From: Anaerolinea sp.
GTDB taxonomy: Bacteria > Chloroflexota > Anaerolineae > Anaerolineales > Anaerolineaceae
DNA: 64,000 bases
Direction of reading: 5' to 3'
NCBI GenBank assembly: GCA_020725865.1
Contig: DYEC01000013.1
Coordinates: 62,001-126,000, forward strand
This document shows, piece after piece, positions 54,870 through 63,185 of the stretch. The position numbers and the translations under genes are program-made. How positions within the stretch are numbered: the stretch's first letter is position 1; every line of letters begins with the position of its first letter. The notes beneath the pieces were generated by a model. It saw only the letters and a list, made by a program, of their open reading frames with translations. It was not told the origin of the DNA and did no database searches.

Positions 54870-56651
54870 TTATCCGCCAAAGCGTTCCATTACATAACAC
54901 TCGACAATATCACCAATCTTGAAATCACTGAAGCCTTTGAATGCCATACCGCATTCAAATCCGGAGCGGATCTCACGAACATCCTCTTTTTCATGACGCA
55001 ATGATGCCAGTTCACCATCATAAATTTTTTCTTCCCCGCGCAAGACGCGAACGCGGGCGTTGCGGCGGATTTCACCCTGAAGTACCTTACAGCCAGCCAC
55101 TAAACCCTTGGAAACCGTGAAAGTCGCCAGGATTTCTGCCTTTCCAATAATTACCTCAACGAATTCCGGCGCTAACATGCCCTTGAGGGCTTTTTCAATA
55201 TCCTCAGTCAGGCGATAGATCACATCATAGATGCGGATAGAGACCCCTTCTGCTTCTGCACGGCGTCGAGCAGCACCATCTGCCTGTACATTGAAGCCAA
55301 CCACAATCCCGCGCGAAGCCGCCGCCAGCATTACATCATCTTCACTGATATTCCCAGCCTCAGCATGTAAAACGTTAATCTTGATCTCGCTTTGATCTAA
55401 TTCCCGTAAAGAAGTAATAATAGGCTCCAGTGAACCCTGCACATCTGCCTTAATAATCAGACAAAGCTCGCGCGTCTCGCCGGCTTTGAAGCGCTGGAAG
55501 AGTTCCTCTAATGTTGCTTTGGGTGCCTGGAGTTGCCGTTGTTGCTGTTTCTGCTTCAATTCTTCCACCACCTGCCGGGCTTCTTTTTCACTATTGTATA
55601 CCTGGAACAGGTCTCCTGCCTGGGGGCAATCATTTAAGCCCATGATTTGCACTGGTGTGGAAGGTAACGCGCGTTGCACTTTGCGCCCCCTATAATCAAA
55701 CATTGCCCGTATTCGACCATAGGCAGTACCTGCCAGAACAACATCACCCATGGATAACGTGCCATTCTGTACCAGCAATGTGGCAATGACACCTTTCGAT
55801 CGGTCAACCTGAGCTTCAACGACTGTGCCGAACACCTTGCCCTTGGGATTGGCTTCAATCTTGAGACTATCGGCAACGAGTAAAATTGCCTCAAGCAAGT
55901 CATCCAGTCCCATTTTTTGCTTTGCAGAAACTGGAACAACGATCGTATTTCCATCCCATTCATCTGGAACCAGCCCAAGGTCAGCAAGTTGGCGTTTGAC
56001 AAAGTCCGGGTTAGCATCTGGACGATCAATTTTATTTAAAGCAACTACAATTGGAACACGTGCGGCTCTTGCATGGGCAATGGCTTCGCGAGTTTGCGGC
56101 ATTACCCCATCATTGGCAGCAACAACCAGGACAACAATATCTGCGCCTTGCGCACCGCGTGCCCGCATGGCAGTAAATGCAGCATGGCCTGGAGTATCCA
56201 GGAATGTAATCAATCTGCCTTTGTGTTCTACTTGATACGCGCCAATGTGCTGTGTGATTCCTCCCGCTTCACCGGCTGCCACGCTGGTATGCCGAATGGC
56301 ATCCAGCAAGGTGGTTTTACCATGATCCACATGCCCTAAAATTGTAACAACCGGTGGCCGGCTGGTCAGATGTTTTGGGTCCTCACTGGCAATTAATCGC
56401 TTCCAAAGTGGCACTTCACCGCTTTCTTTTTCTTCTTCGGCTTCAGCAATTTCCATATTCGCCTCAAAGCCGAGTTCAGAAGCAACAACTGCGGCAGTTT
56501 CAAAATCAACCTGTTGGTTGATGCTTGCCATAACGCCATTTGACATCAAGATCCGTATGACCTGGATCGGGCTACTTTCCAAACGCTGCGCCAGGTCACG
56601 CACCGTAATAACTGCTGGCAGCTCAATTTTTCTCTGCCCATTATCGCCCAT
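54870..56651 (-). CDS. infB: Translation initiation factor IF-2
   Basis: 593 aa with a short N-terminal region. IF2_N-like segment (VITVRDLAQRLESSPIQVIRIL), G domain with GHVDHGKTT (G1), GGITQHIGAY, DTPGHAAFT (G3) and NKIDRPDANP (G4), then domains II, III and IV ending GDIVECYVMERFGG. Start at ATG 56651, directly after GATAGGAGGTGCAAG; longer in-frame extension upstream lies in the leader. 181 nt separate it from rnpM. Confidence 0.94.
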   Translation of the reverse strand: MGDNGQRKIELPAVITVRDLAQRLESSPIQVIRILMSNGVMASINQQVDFETAAVVASELGFEANMEIAEAEEEKESGEVPLWKRLIASEDPKHLTSRPPVVTILGHVDHGKTTLLDAIRHTSVAAGEAGGITQHIGAYQVEHKGRLITFLDTPGHAAFTAMRARGAQGADIVVLVVAANDGVMPQTREAIAHARAARVPIVVALNKIDRPDANPDFVKRQLADLGLVPDEWDGNTIVVPVSAKQKMGLDDLLEAILLVADSLKIEANPKGKVFGTVVEAQVDRSKGVIATLLVQNGTLSMGDVVLAGTAYGRIRAMFDYRGRKVQRALPSTPVQIMGLNDCPQAGDLFQVYNSEKEARQVVEELKQKQQQRQLQAPKATLEELFQRFKAGETRELCLIIKADVQGSLEPIITSLRELDQSEIKINVLHAEAGNISEDDVMLAAASRGIVVGFNVQADGAARRRAEAEGVSIRIYDVIYRLTEDIEKALKGMLAPEFVEVIIGKAEILATFTVSKGLVAGCKVLQGEIRRNARVRVLRGEEKIYDGELASLRHEKEDVREIRSGFECGMAFKGFSDFKIGDIVECYVMERFGG

Positions 56652-56832
56652 CTTGCACCTCCTATCTGTGCGCTCCGCGGTTACCCTCCGACATGTTGGG
56701 GGATGTTGATTGCAGGTAGCCGGGTTTGCATACGCTGCGCTCAACCGAGCATGTCAGATTAGGCGGATAATCATTCTATCATTCAAGTTTCCTCAAACTC
56801 TCAGATTGCCAAAAGTTAAAGATTAAGATTTG
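56652..56832. other. Leader between rnpM and infB, nothing coding seen
   Basis: 181 nt on the minus strand with no gene. Many operons have an L7Ae-like ylxQ gene here; none is present. No recognised RNA element. Confidence 0.4.
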
Positions 56833-57135
56833 TCAAAAATTCTCGTTATCATCAGGAGGAAGCCCCTCCATGTAGCCACGCAGAAAAGCCTGCTCTTGTT
56901 CAGTTAACTCCGTTTTTAATGCGTGAGCCAGTGAGCCTTTCAACCCTTGTTCCCAGCAGGAGCGTTGGTCGTGCAAATACGCACCACGCCCAGAAAGCTT
57001 ACCTGTGGGGTCTATTTTCACACCATCACCAGTGCGAACAATGCGAATAAGATTCCGCTTCGGTAACACTAACCGGCACCCCACACAAGTTCGCAATGGA
57101 ATGTGTTTCGGTCGTTTTCCCGGTTTCTTTGCCAC
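56833..57135 (-). CDS. rnpM: YlxR/RnpM RNA-binding protein (DUF448)
   Basis: 100 aa. YlxR fold: PLRTCVGCRLVLPKRNLIRIVR, DPTGKLSGRGAYLHDQRSCW. Homologues modulate RNase P. 21 nt after nusA. No ylxQ partner follows. Confidence 0.9.
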   Translation of the reverse strand: MAKKPGKRPKHIPLRTCVGCRLVLPKRNLIRIVRTGDGVKIDPTGKLSGRGAYLHDQRSCWEQGLKGSLAHALKTELTEQEQAFLRGYMEGLPPDDNENF

Positions 57136-57156
57136 GCTCCAATCACTCTCACACTT

Positions 57157-59043
57157 TTACCAATCCCAATCTTCATCGCCACGTTTATGCTTCTTGCGCA
57201 CAATCGTCATATCGCGATCGGGATCGTACTCTACTTCCACATGACGGCGTTTCTTTTTCTTATCTTTGCCCTTACGCCGCTCACCAAATTCGTCTTCTTC
57301 TTCATCCACATCAACAGGTTGCAAAATCTCAGGACGTAAGCTGAATATTTGCTCCAAGGATGGTTCTTCTTCTTCAACAACGGCCTCAACTTCCTCCAGC
57401 TTTTCTTCTACTGCTGGCTCCTGCGGTGCGGCCGCTTCTGGTTGAACAATCTCCCGAATGGCTTCCTGCATTTCAACAGGGGCCACCTGCTCAGAAATGC
57501 CCTCTTCTACGACCGGCTCTTGTTCCGAAGTTTCTTCAGCCGCGGGTGCCAGAATGTTATTCATCAAGCTATTGATTTCCGCCATAGCGCGGGGACCAAT
57601 CCCTTGTACACGAAAAACGCGGTCTGGATCAACTTTCAACTGTAAAATTAAATCTCCCACCGAATGGTACCCGGCACCCTGCAACAAGAAAGCAACATGT
57701 TCTGCCAAACCACTGTCGAGAATATTGCGCTCAAACAATTCGGCAGGGATTGTGGCACGCAGAGCCGACAATTTGTCTTCCTCAATGGACTTCTTTTCTG
57801 GTTGGCGTTGAGCAGCCGTGCGGCGTTCAATCCGGTCGACAAAGCGTCCCATTTGATCATATTCTTCCGGGGTCAAGGGGCGCCCTTCCGCTTTTTTCGC
57901 CAGCAAACCGCCTACCTGTTCGATTAATTCAGCCTCAATTTTCAACTTCTCAGCCAGTTCAGGGTCACCCTGAAGGCGCTTAATGGCATCTGCAGCCGCC
58001 TCACTGACGCTCTTAATGTCAATACGCCAATTGGTCAGTTTGGCTGCCAGACGAGCGTTTTGACCGTCTCGACCAATTGCCAGGCTGAGCTGATCTTCAG
58101 GAACAACCACCGTGGCTGTTTTTCCATTAACAGGATCTTCATCCAGATACACGCCGATAACGCGCGCCGGACTGATTGCCTTTGCAATGAACACCGCTGC
58201 ATCCGGATTCCATTCAATCACATCAATTTTCTCATCGTGCAATTCTCGAACAATCGCCTGAATACGAACGCCGCGAATGCCCACACAGGCACCCACGGGG
58301 TCAATACCAGACTGCGTTGCTGAGACAGCCACCTTGGCACGCTCACCAGGCTCACGGGCAATTGAACGGATCTCAACAATCCCATGATAAATCTCTGGCA
58401 CCTCGTTCTCCAATAGCCGCCTAAGAAAATCCCGATGCGTGCGTGAGAGCATAATCTGAGGTCCGCGCGGGCTATCTTTTACTTCAGCCACCAGGGCGCG
58501 TACACGATCGTGAATGCGAAAGCGCTCCCCAGGGATCATATCTTTGCGCATCATTGTACCTTCAGCCCGCATCTCCAACCCAATGGTCAGTCCCTGAGCG
58601 TTGACTGCTTGTACTACTCCACTGACGATTTCGCCAACCTGTCTTTGATAATAATTCAGTTGCGCTTGACGTTCAGCATCCCGAATGCGTTGTTGAATAA
58701 CCTGCCGCGCGGTTTGTGCCGCAACACGTCCAAAGTCGCTTGGAGTGCTATCCACAACCACCATACCGCCAATCTCTGCATTCGGATCATAGCGCCGCGC
58801 CTCTTCCAAAGAGACCTCAGTGCGCGGGTCTTGCACCTCTTCAACAACTTCCTTCTCAGCGAGAATCTGCACCCGTCCTGTGTCGGGGTCTATTTTTGCT
58901 TCAATGGTTTGGGCGTTAGAGGCGTTGACTGCACGACGGTAGGCAGATACCATCGCCGATTCTAAGGCTTTAAGGATGACTTCCTTTGGTAGTTGTTTTT
59001 CCTCAAGTACTTCATTGAATGCCAGGGCAAATTCATTCTTCAT
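57157..59043 (-). CDS. nusA: Transcription termination/antitermination factor NusA
   Basis: 628 aa, longer than usual. N-terminal RNAP-binding domain (NEFALAFNEVLEEKQLPKE), S1 domain, KH1/KH2 (VGACVGIRGVRIQAIVREL, EWNPDAAVFIAKAISPA, LAIGRDGQNARLAAKLTNW), a helix-hairpin-helix-like part (RVFRVQGIGPRAMAEIN), an acidic Glu-rich stretch and a distinctive basic-acidic tail ending DMTIVRKKHKRGDEDWDW. Start at ATG 59043 (GGAG 10 nt upstream) rather than the in-frame codon at 59106, which lies in the leader hairpin. rimP is not found upstream. Confidence 0.92.
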   Translation of the reverse strand: MKNEFALAFNEVLEEKQLPKEVILKALESAMVSAYRRAVNASNAQTIEAKIDPDTGRVQILAEKEVVEEVQDPRTEVSLEEARRYDPNAEIGGMVVVDSTPSDFGRVAAQTARQVIQQRIRDAERQAQLNYYQRQVGEIVSGVVQAVNAQGLTIGLEMRAEGTMMRKDMIPGERFRIHDRVRALVAEVKDSPRGPQIMLSRTHRDFLRRLLENEVPEIYHGIVEIRSIAREPGERAKVAVSATQSGIDPVGACVGIRGVRIQAIVRELHDEKIDVIEWNPDAAVFIAKAISPARVIGVYLDEDPVNGKTATVVVPEDQLSLAIGRDGQNARLAAKLTNWRIDIKSVSEAAADAIKRLQGDPELAEKLKIEAELIEQVGGLLAKKAEGRPLTPEEYDQMGRFVDRIERRTAAQRQPEKKSIEEDKLSALRATIPAELFERNILDSGLAEHVAFLLQGAGYHSVGDLILQLKVDPDRVFRVQGIGPRAMAEINSLMNNILAPAAEETSEQEPVVEEGISEQVAPVEMQEAIREIVQPEAAAPQEPAVEEKLEEVEAVVEEEEPSLEQIFSLRPEILQPVDVDEEEDEFGERRKGKDKKKKRRHVEVEYDPDRDMTIVRKKHKRGDEDWDW

Positions 59044-59082
59044 GCCTGTCGTTCTCCAAGAATAAAAACCAATCCTTTTATA

Positions 59083-59117
59083 CGCAGAAAAGTGGGGAGC
59101 ACCCACTTTTCGTTGCG
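59083..59117 (-). promoter_or_regulatory. Leader hairpin of the nusA operon
   Basis: Stem GAAAAGTGGG/CCCACTTTTC (10 bp) with 5-nt loop, extended by CGCA/TGCG after a small bulge, 40 nt upstream of the nusA ATG. Could be an attenuation or autoregulatory structure; no U-run follows. Confidence 0.5.
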
Positions 59118-59149
59118 TTCTATTATGACCACAACTGCTGTGTGTTTAT

Positions 59150-59178
59150 ATTTTAGCATACTCTGCCCGGTGATGCAA
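59150..59178 (-). promoter_or_regulatory. Promoter of the nusA operon
   Basis: Minus strand TTGCAT (59178-59173), 17-bp spacer, TAAAAT (59155-59150), with TGC directly before the -10 (extended). Predicted leader about 100 nt. Confidence 0.75.
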
Positions 59179-59273
59179 GCTTTTTTACGAGGCTAAAAAG
59201 GGGCAATCATAAACAGCAATGAGATTCACAATGTGATCCGATGCGGCTAAAGATGAATAATTTGAACACCCTT

Positions 59274-59314
59274 AAAAAAGACTTCCGAAGCCAAAACCAG
59301 ATGCTTCGGAAGTC
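59274..59314 (-). terminator. Rho-independent terminator of gap-pgk
   Basis: Perfect 12-bp stem GACTTCCGAAGC / GCTTCGGAAGTC, 11-nt loop, then TTTTTT on the minus strand. 26 nt after the pgk stop. Confidence 0.9.
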
Positions 59315-59339
59315 TCCAAAACTAATCCATACTAATCCA

Positions 59340-60515
59340 TTATTTATCCTGCAATGCAGCTAGACCCGGCAATACCAGTCCTTCAAGCATTTCCAGAGAA
59401 GCACCCCCACCGGTAGAGATATGGGTAATTTTATCTGCCAGGCCAGACTGTTGAATAGCAGCTACTGACTCGCCACCTCCAATAACGCTGATCGCGTTGC
59501 TTTCTGCTACTGCTGCTGCTACGCCATAGGTGCCTTTCGCAAATGTTGGAAATTCAAACACACCCATCGGGCCATTCCAGACAACCGTGCCGGCGCCATG
59601 AATGATCCTGCCATAAGCTTCAACTGTTTCCGGTCCAATATCCAACACACGCCAGCCGTCTGGCACCGCCCCAGTGCTTATAACCCTGTAATTGGCGCCT
59701 TCCTCAAACCTGTCAGCAATTACTACATCCACCGGTAAACGCAGTTTATTTCCGCCGCTTTGCAATAACTGCTGTGCCAGTTCCAGCGCATCATTTTCCA
59801 CCAGCGAATCCCCCATCGGATAACCCTGCGCTTTGAAGAAGGTATTTGCCATCCCGCCGCCAATCAAAATGACATCCGCTTTGGTCAGCAAGTTGCGAAT
59901 CACACCTATCTTATCGCTAATTTTCGCGCCGCCAAGGATCGCCACAAAAGGTCGTTTTGGGTCTGCAATAGCGGCCCCCAGATATTGGATTTCCTTTTCC
60001 ATAAGGAAACCAGCTACACCAGGCAAAAATCTGGCAACCCCCTCAGTAGAAGCATGTGCCCGATGCGCCGAACCAAAGGCGTCGTTGACATAGACTTCTG
60101 CCAACGCAGCAAGCTGTTTTGCCATCTGTGGATCGTTTTTCTCTTCTTCCGGATGAAAACGGGTGTTTTCCAGAACTAACACCTCACCCGATTTTAGCGC
60201 TTTAGCTGCTTCTTCAGCCTTTGGTCCGATGCAATCTTCTGCAAATGCTACGCTTTTGCCTAACAACCCAGCAAGATGATCTGCGACAGGTTTTAGCGAA
60301 TACTTTGGATCTGGTCCATCTTTTGGCCTGCCAAGATGGGAACAAAGAATCACTGCAGCCCCTTGATCCAGCAAATATTGAATAGTCGGCAAAGCCGCCC
60401 GCACGCGAGTATCATCTCCAACTTTACCTTCTTTGATTGGCACATTAAAATCCACCCGAACTAACACCCGTTTGTTGCGTACATCAATATCTCGAATTGT
60501 TTTCTTGTTAAACAT
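59340..60515 (-). CDS. pgk: Phosphoglycerate kinase
   Basis: 391 aa. Interconverts 1,3-bisphosphoglycerate/ADP and 3-phosphoglycerate/ATP. Seen: [70 protein letters not shown] and the C-terminal GGGESVAAI with [16 protein letters not shown]. Downstream of gap by 76 nt, with a hairpin in the gap. Confidence 0.95.
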   Translation of the reverse strand: MFNKKTIRDIDVRNKRVLVRVDFNVPIKEGKVGDDTRVRAALPTIQYLLDQGAAVILCSHLGRPKDGPDPKYSLKPVADHLAGLLGKSVAFAEDCIGPKAEEAAKALKSGEVLVLENTRFHPEEEKNDPQMAKQLAALAEVYVNDAFGSAHRAHASTEGVARFLPGVAGFLMEKEIQYLGAAIADPKRPFVAILGGAKISDKIGVIRNLLTKADVILIGGGMANTFFKAQGYPMGDSLVENDALELAQQLLQSGGNKLRLPVDVVIADRFEEGANYRVISTGAVPDGWRVLDIGPETVEAYGRIIHGAGTVVWNGPMGVFEFPTFAKGTYGVAAAVAESNAISVIGGGESVAAIQQSGLADKITHISTGGGASLEMLEGLVLPGLAALQDK

Positions 60516-60538
60516 CGCATCCTCCCAGTGTATGGAAT

Positions 60539-60574
60539 CGCCATGCGTAACCAGTTTAAAGGCTACGCATGGCG
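60539..60574 (-). promoter_or_regulatory. Hairpin in the gap-pgk intercistronic region
   Basis: Perfect 11-bp stem CGCCATGCGTA / TACGCATGGCG with a 14-nt loop and no U-run. Likely an mRNA processing or stability element that sets different gap and pgk levels. Confidence 0.5.
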
Positions 60575-60591
60575 AAAACCAATGAAGTTGA

Positions 60592-61641
60592 TCAGAGATA
60601 CTTCGCCATCAAAGCTGCTAAATCACCCGTACGGCACGAGTATCCCCACTCGTTATCATACCAGGCAACCACCTTCACCAAATTGCCGCCCATGACCATT
60701 GTCTGGGCACCATCTACAATTGAAGAGCGCTCATCACCCTTGAAGTCCATCGAGACAAGCGGCTCGTTATACTGACCCATCGTGATACCCAGAATGCCTT
60801 TCAATGCACCGTTCGCAGCCTCCACAAAAGCAGCATTGACTTCGTCTTTTGTTGTCGCTTTTTCAACATTGCAAACAAAATCTACGATCGAAACTGTTGG
60901 GGTTGGGACACGCAACGCAAACCCATCAAACCTGCCCTTTAATTCGGGGATGACCAGTGCCAGCGCTTTTGCTGCTCCGGTCGTAGTCGGAATTATGTTT
61001 AACCCAGCCGAGCGAGAGCGGCGCATTTCCTTCTTATGCCCCTGATCGAGAATCACCTGATCATTGGTATAAGCATGGATCGTGGTCATCAAACCATGGA
61101 CAATCCTAAACCGATCATGCAGGACTTTAGCGGCTGGCGCCAGGCAGTTAGTAGTGCAGGAAGCGTTAGAAACGACATGATGCTTGGCAGGATCATACTT
61201 GTCGTCATTGACACCCATGACAATGGTGATATCCTCATTTTTCGCCGGCGCAGAAATGATGACTTTCTTTGCTCCACCTTTTTCAATGTGAACGTTTGCG
61301 CCAGGCTTGCCTTTTGCAGGGTCGCCAACAGCATCGGTGAACACACCCGTTGCTTCAATAACGATATCTACCCCCAAGTCCCTCCAGGGCAAAGCAGCAG
61401 GGTCTTTCTCGGCAAACACACGAATCGTTTTGCCATCAATCACCAGGTTATTATCTATCACTTCAACGCTTCCGGGATAGATCCCGTAGGTCGAGTCATA
61501 TTTAAATAAATGCGCATTTTGCCGTGCATCAAACAAATCATTGACTGCGACCACTTCCAATTCTTTATGATGTGCCAGCATGGCCTTTAATACCAATCGG
61601 CCAATGCGGCCAAAACCATTGATACCTACACGCGTTACCAT
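60592..61641 (-). CDS. gap: Glyceraldehyde-3-phosphate dehydrogenase, type I
   Basis: 349 aa. NAD-binding [14 protein letters not shown], catalytic Cys in [12 protein letters not shown], His in [29 protein letters not shown] and C-terminal [14 protein letters not shown] 61641 follows GGAGG. First gene of gap-pgk; its promoter overlaps a perfect palindrome. Confidence 0.95.
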   Translation of the reverse strand: MVTRVGINGFGRIGRLVLKAMLAHHKELEVVAVNDLFDARQNAHLFKYDSTYGIYPGSVEVIDNNLVIDGKTIRVFAEKDPAALPWRDLGVDIVIEATGVFTDAVGDPAKGKPGANVHIEKGGAKKVIISAPAKNEDITIVMGVNDDKYDPAKHHVVSNASCTTNCLAPAAKVLHDRFRIVHGLMTTIHAYTNDQVILDQGHKKEMRRSRSAGLNIIPTTTGAAKALALVIPELKGRFDGFALRVPTPTVSIVDFVCNVEKATTKDEVNAAFVEAANGALKGILGITMGQYNEPLVSMDFKGDERSSIVDGAQTMVMGGNLVKVVAWYDNEWGYSCRTGDLAALMAKYL

Positions 61642-61671
61642 CTTGATACCTCCGTTGAAAGTTTGTTTAAA

Positions 61672-61680
61672 ATTTTACCA
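61672..61680 (-). promoter_or_regulatory. Extended -10 element of the gap promoter
   Basis: TGGTAAAAT on the minus strand, about 30 nt before the gap ATG, overlapping the 16-bp palindrome. Confidence 0.55.
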
Positions 61681-61693
61681 TGTCTAGACATGG
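61678..61693. promoter_or_regulatory. Perfect 16-bp palindrome in the gap promoter
   Basis: CCATGTCTAGACATGG, lying on the upstream edge of the -10 box and in the spacer. The position would block RNA polymerase, so probably a repressor operator for the glycolytic genes. Regulator unknown. Confidence 0.6.
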
Positions 61694-61704
61694 TTTACAG
61701 GTCT

Positions 61705-63045
61705 TTAGGAAAACTCGTCCTTACCACTCAGGGGTCCAGTTCGTTCATAGTAAAGATCCATGACTACCTGTGCCAGCTTATTCGAGTCATGCCGCCAAGG
61801 GTTCTCGTTATCAATCAAATCAGCAAAATAAACTGGATAATTCCCTTCTAATCCGGGTTGAGCCTTTACCCAATTCAGGTTTTCAGGCAAGGGCAACTCA
61901 TAGTTATTATTGCACACGATTACATCAAACAATCGCTCCCCCAAATGATTCTCGATTGTTTGCACATGGTCATCACTTGTAAATCCATCCGTTTCACCCG
62001 GTTGAGTTGCAACGTTGCAAATATAGAACTTAAGTGCTCGGCTTGCTCTCAGCGCGTTCGCAAGATCAGGCACTAACAAATTGGGAAGAATGCTGGTGAA
62101 TAAACTACCAGGTCCAACCAAAATCAAATCTGCAGAAAGAATAGCCTGAATGGCTGGTGGAAATGCCAATGGCGTATGTGGATCCAGCCATATGCGTTGT
62201 ACTTTACCTCCGGCTTTGCTAATCTGGCTTTCTCCCCTTACCCGTTTTTCCGTCTTTTCATCAGGCATCAGTATTTCTGCTACCAGTTGAACATCGTGCA
62301 AGGTTGAAGGTAAAACCCGCCCTTGCACCGCCAGCACTCTTCCTGATTCGGCAACAGCTTCCTCGAAGCTACCCGTTATATCTGTTAGTGCAGTAATAAA
62401 CAGATTCCCCAATGTGTGCCCATTCAACCCTGCGCTAGAAAGAAAACGGTATTGAAAAATCTGCGCGAGCAACGCCTCATCATTGGAAAGCGCTGTCAAA
62501 CAGTTACGAATATCACCGGGCGGAAGAATTCCAATATTCCTCCTAAGCTCTCCCGATGAACCACCATCGTCTGCAACCGTCACAATCGCAGTTAAGTTAG
62601 CTGTGTGATGTTTGAGCCCGCGCAGCAAGGTCGAAAGTCCTGTACCTCCACCAATCGCCACAACCTTAGGTCCACGCTCTCGCTTGCGGTAAGCGGAAAC
62701 TGTCTCAAGGATATGCTTGCCAGGACGAAGAAATGGTCTGAGCAGTGCTCGATTCAACCCCCATGTGCCAGCCAGTATTAACACAATACCCAGCCCGCCA
62801 AAAATAACAGCCCGCAGTGTGCGATCTAAAAAACGCAGGGATAAAGCGGATAGCAGGGGAAGCCACCAGGTATCGGGAGCGGTTCGATAAACATCTAACA
62901 CCAATATGGCAAATCCAATCCCTATCAATGTGGTACCTGCTAACATTAAGAGTAACCAGCGCTTAACGCCCAAACCGGGTTTGAGCCAGCGAAGCTCTTT
63001 CTGAATCAAAGCAAGAAATCTCTTTGAGCGATTTTGTTCTTGCAT
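61705..63045 (-). CDS. yvcK: YvcK/CofD-like gluconeogenesis factor with N-terminal TM anchor
   Basis: 446 aa from ATG 63045. Two TM helices near the N-terminus (about 28-50 and 75-95) precede a YvcK domain: VVAIGGGTGLSTLLRGLKHH, VADDGGSSGELRR, PPGDIRNCLTAL, GNLFITALTDITG, GPGSLFTSILPNLLV and CNVATQPGETDGFTSDDH. YvcK-type proteins bind UDP-sugars and tune carbon flux and cell-wall supply. An upstream in-frame ATG (63144) falls across a strong promoter and is rejected; the ATG at 63045 makes the mRNA nearly leaderless. Divergent from a Ser/Thr kinase. Confidence 0.85.
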   Translation of the reverse strand: MQEQNRSKRFLALIQKELRWLKPGLGVKRWLLLMLAGTTLIGIGFAILVLDVYRTAPDTWWLPLLSALSLRFLDRTLRAVIFGGLGIVLILAGTWGLNRALLRPFLRPGKHILETVSAYRKRERGPKVVAIGGGTGLSTLLRGLKHHTANLTAIVTVADDGGSSGELRRNIGILPPGDIRNCLTALSNDEALLAQIFQYRFLSSAGLNGHTLGNLFITALTDITGSFEEAVAESGRVLAVQGRVLPSTLHDVQLVAEILMPDEKTEKRVRGESQISKAGGKVQRIWLDPHTPLAFPPAIQAILSADLILVGPGSLFTSILPNLLVPDLANALRASRALKFYICNVATQPGETDGFTSDDHVQTIENHLGERLFDVIVCNNNYELPLPENLNWVKAQPGLEGNYPVYFADLIDNENPWRHDSNKLAQVVMDLYYERTGPLSGKDEFS

Positions 63046-63054
63046 ACTGCGCAA

Positions 63055-63083
63055 ATAATAGCAGTCTTTACAAAATGCGTCAA
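63055..63083 (-). promoter_or_regulatory. Promoter giving a leaderless yvcK mRNA
   Basis: Minus strand TTGACG (63083-63078), 17-bp spacer, TATTAT (63060-63055). Predicted start about 3 nt before ATG 63045. Confidence 0.75.
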
Positions 63084-63169
63084 CAATTTTCCGCCATAAA
63101 AACCTGACATGAAACCGAAGCGACTTTATTATGTCCATAACCATGCCCGCAAAAGATAAATTTCTTGTA

Positions 63170-63178
63170 TGTTATAAT
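63170..63178 (+). promoter_or_regulatory. Extended -10 of the kinase gene (leaderless)
   Basis: TGTTATAAT, ending 7 nt before ATG 63186, so transcription and translation start at nearly the same base. No Shine-Dalgarno and no clear -35. Confidence 0.6.
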
Positions 63179-63185
63179 TTTCCTT

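Noticed and set aside
56652-56744. N-terminal extension of IF-2
   Set aside because: The AGGAGG site lies directly before ATG 56651, and the extension has no IF-2 character.
63046-63144. N-terminal extension of yvcK
   Set aside because: Crosses a near-consensus promoter; no Shine-Dalgarno; the first residues are Lys/Arg/aromatic-rich and unlike the family.
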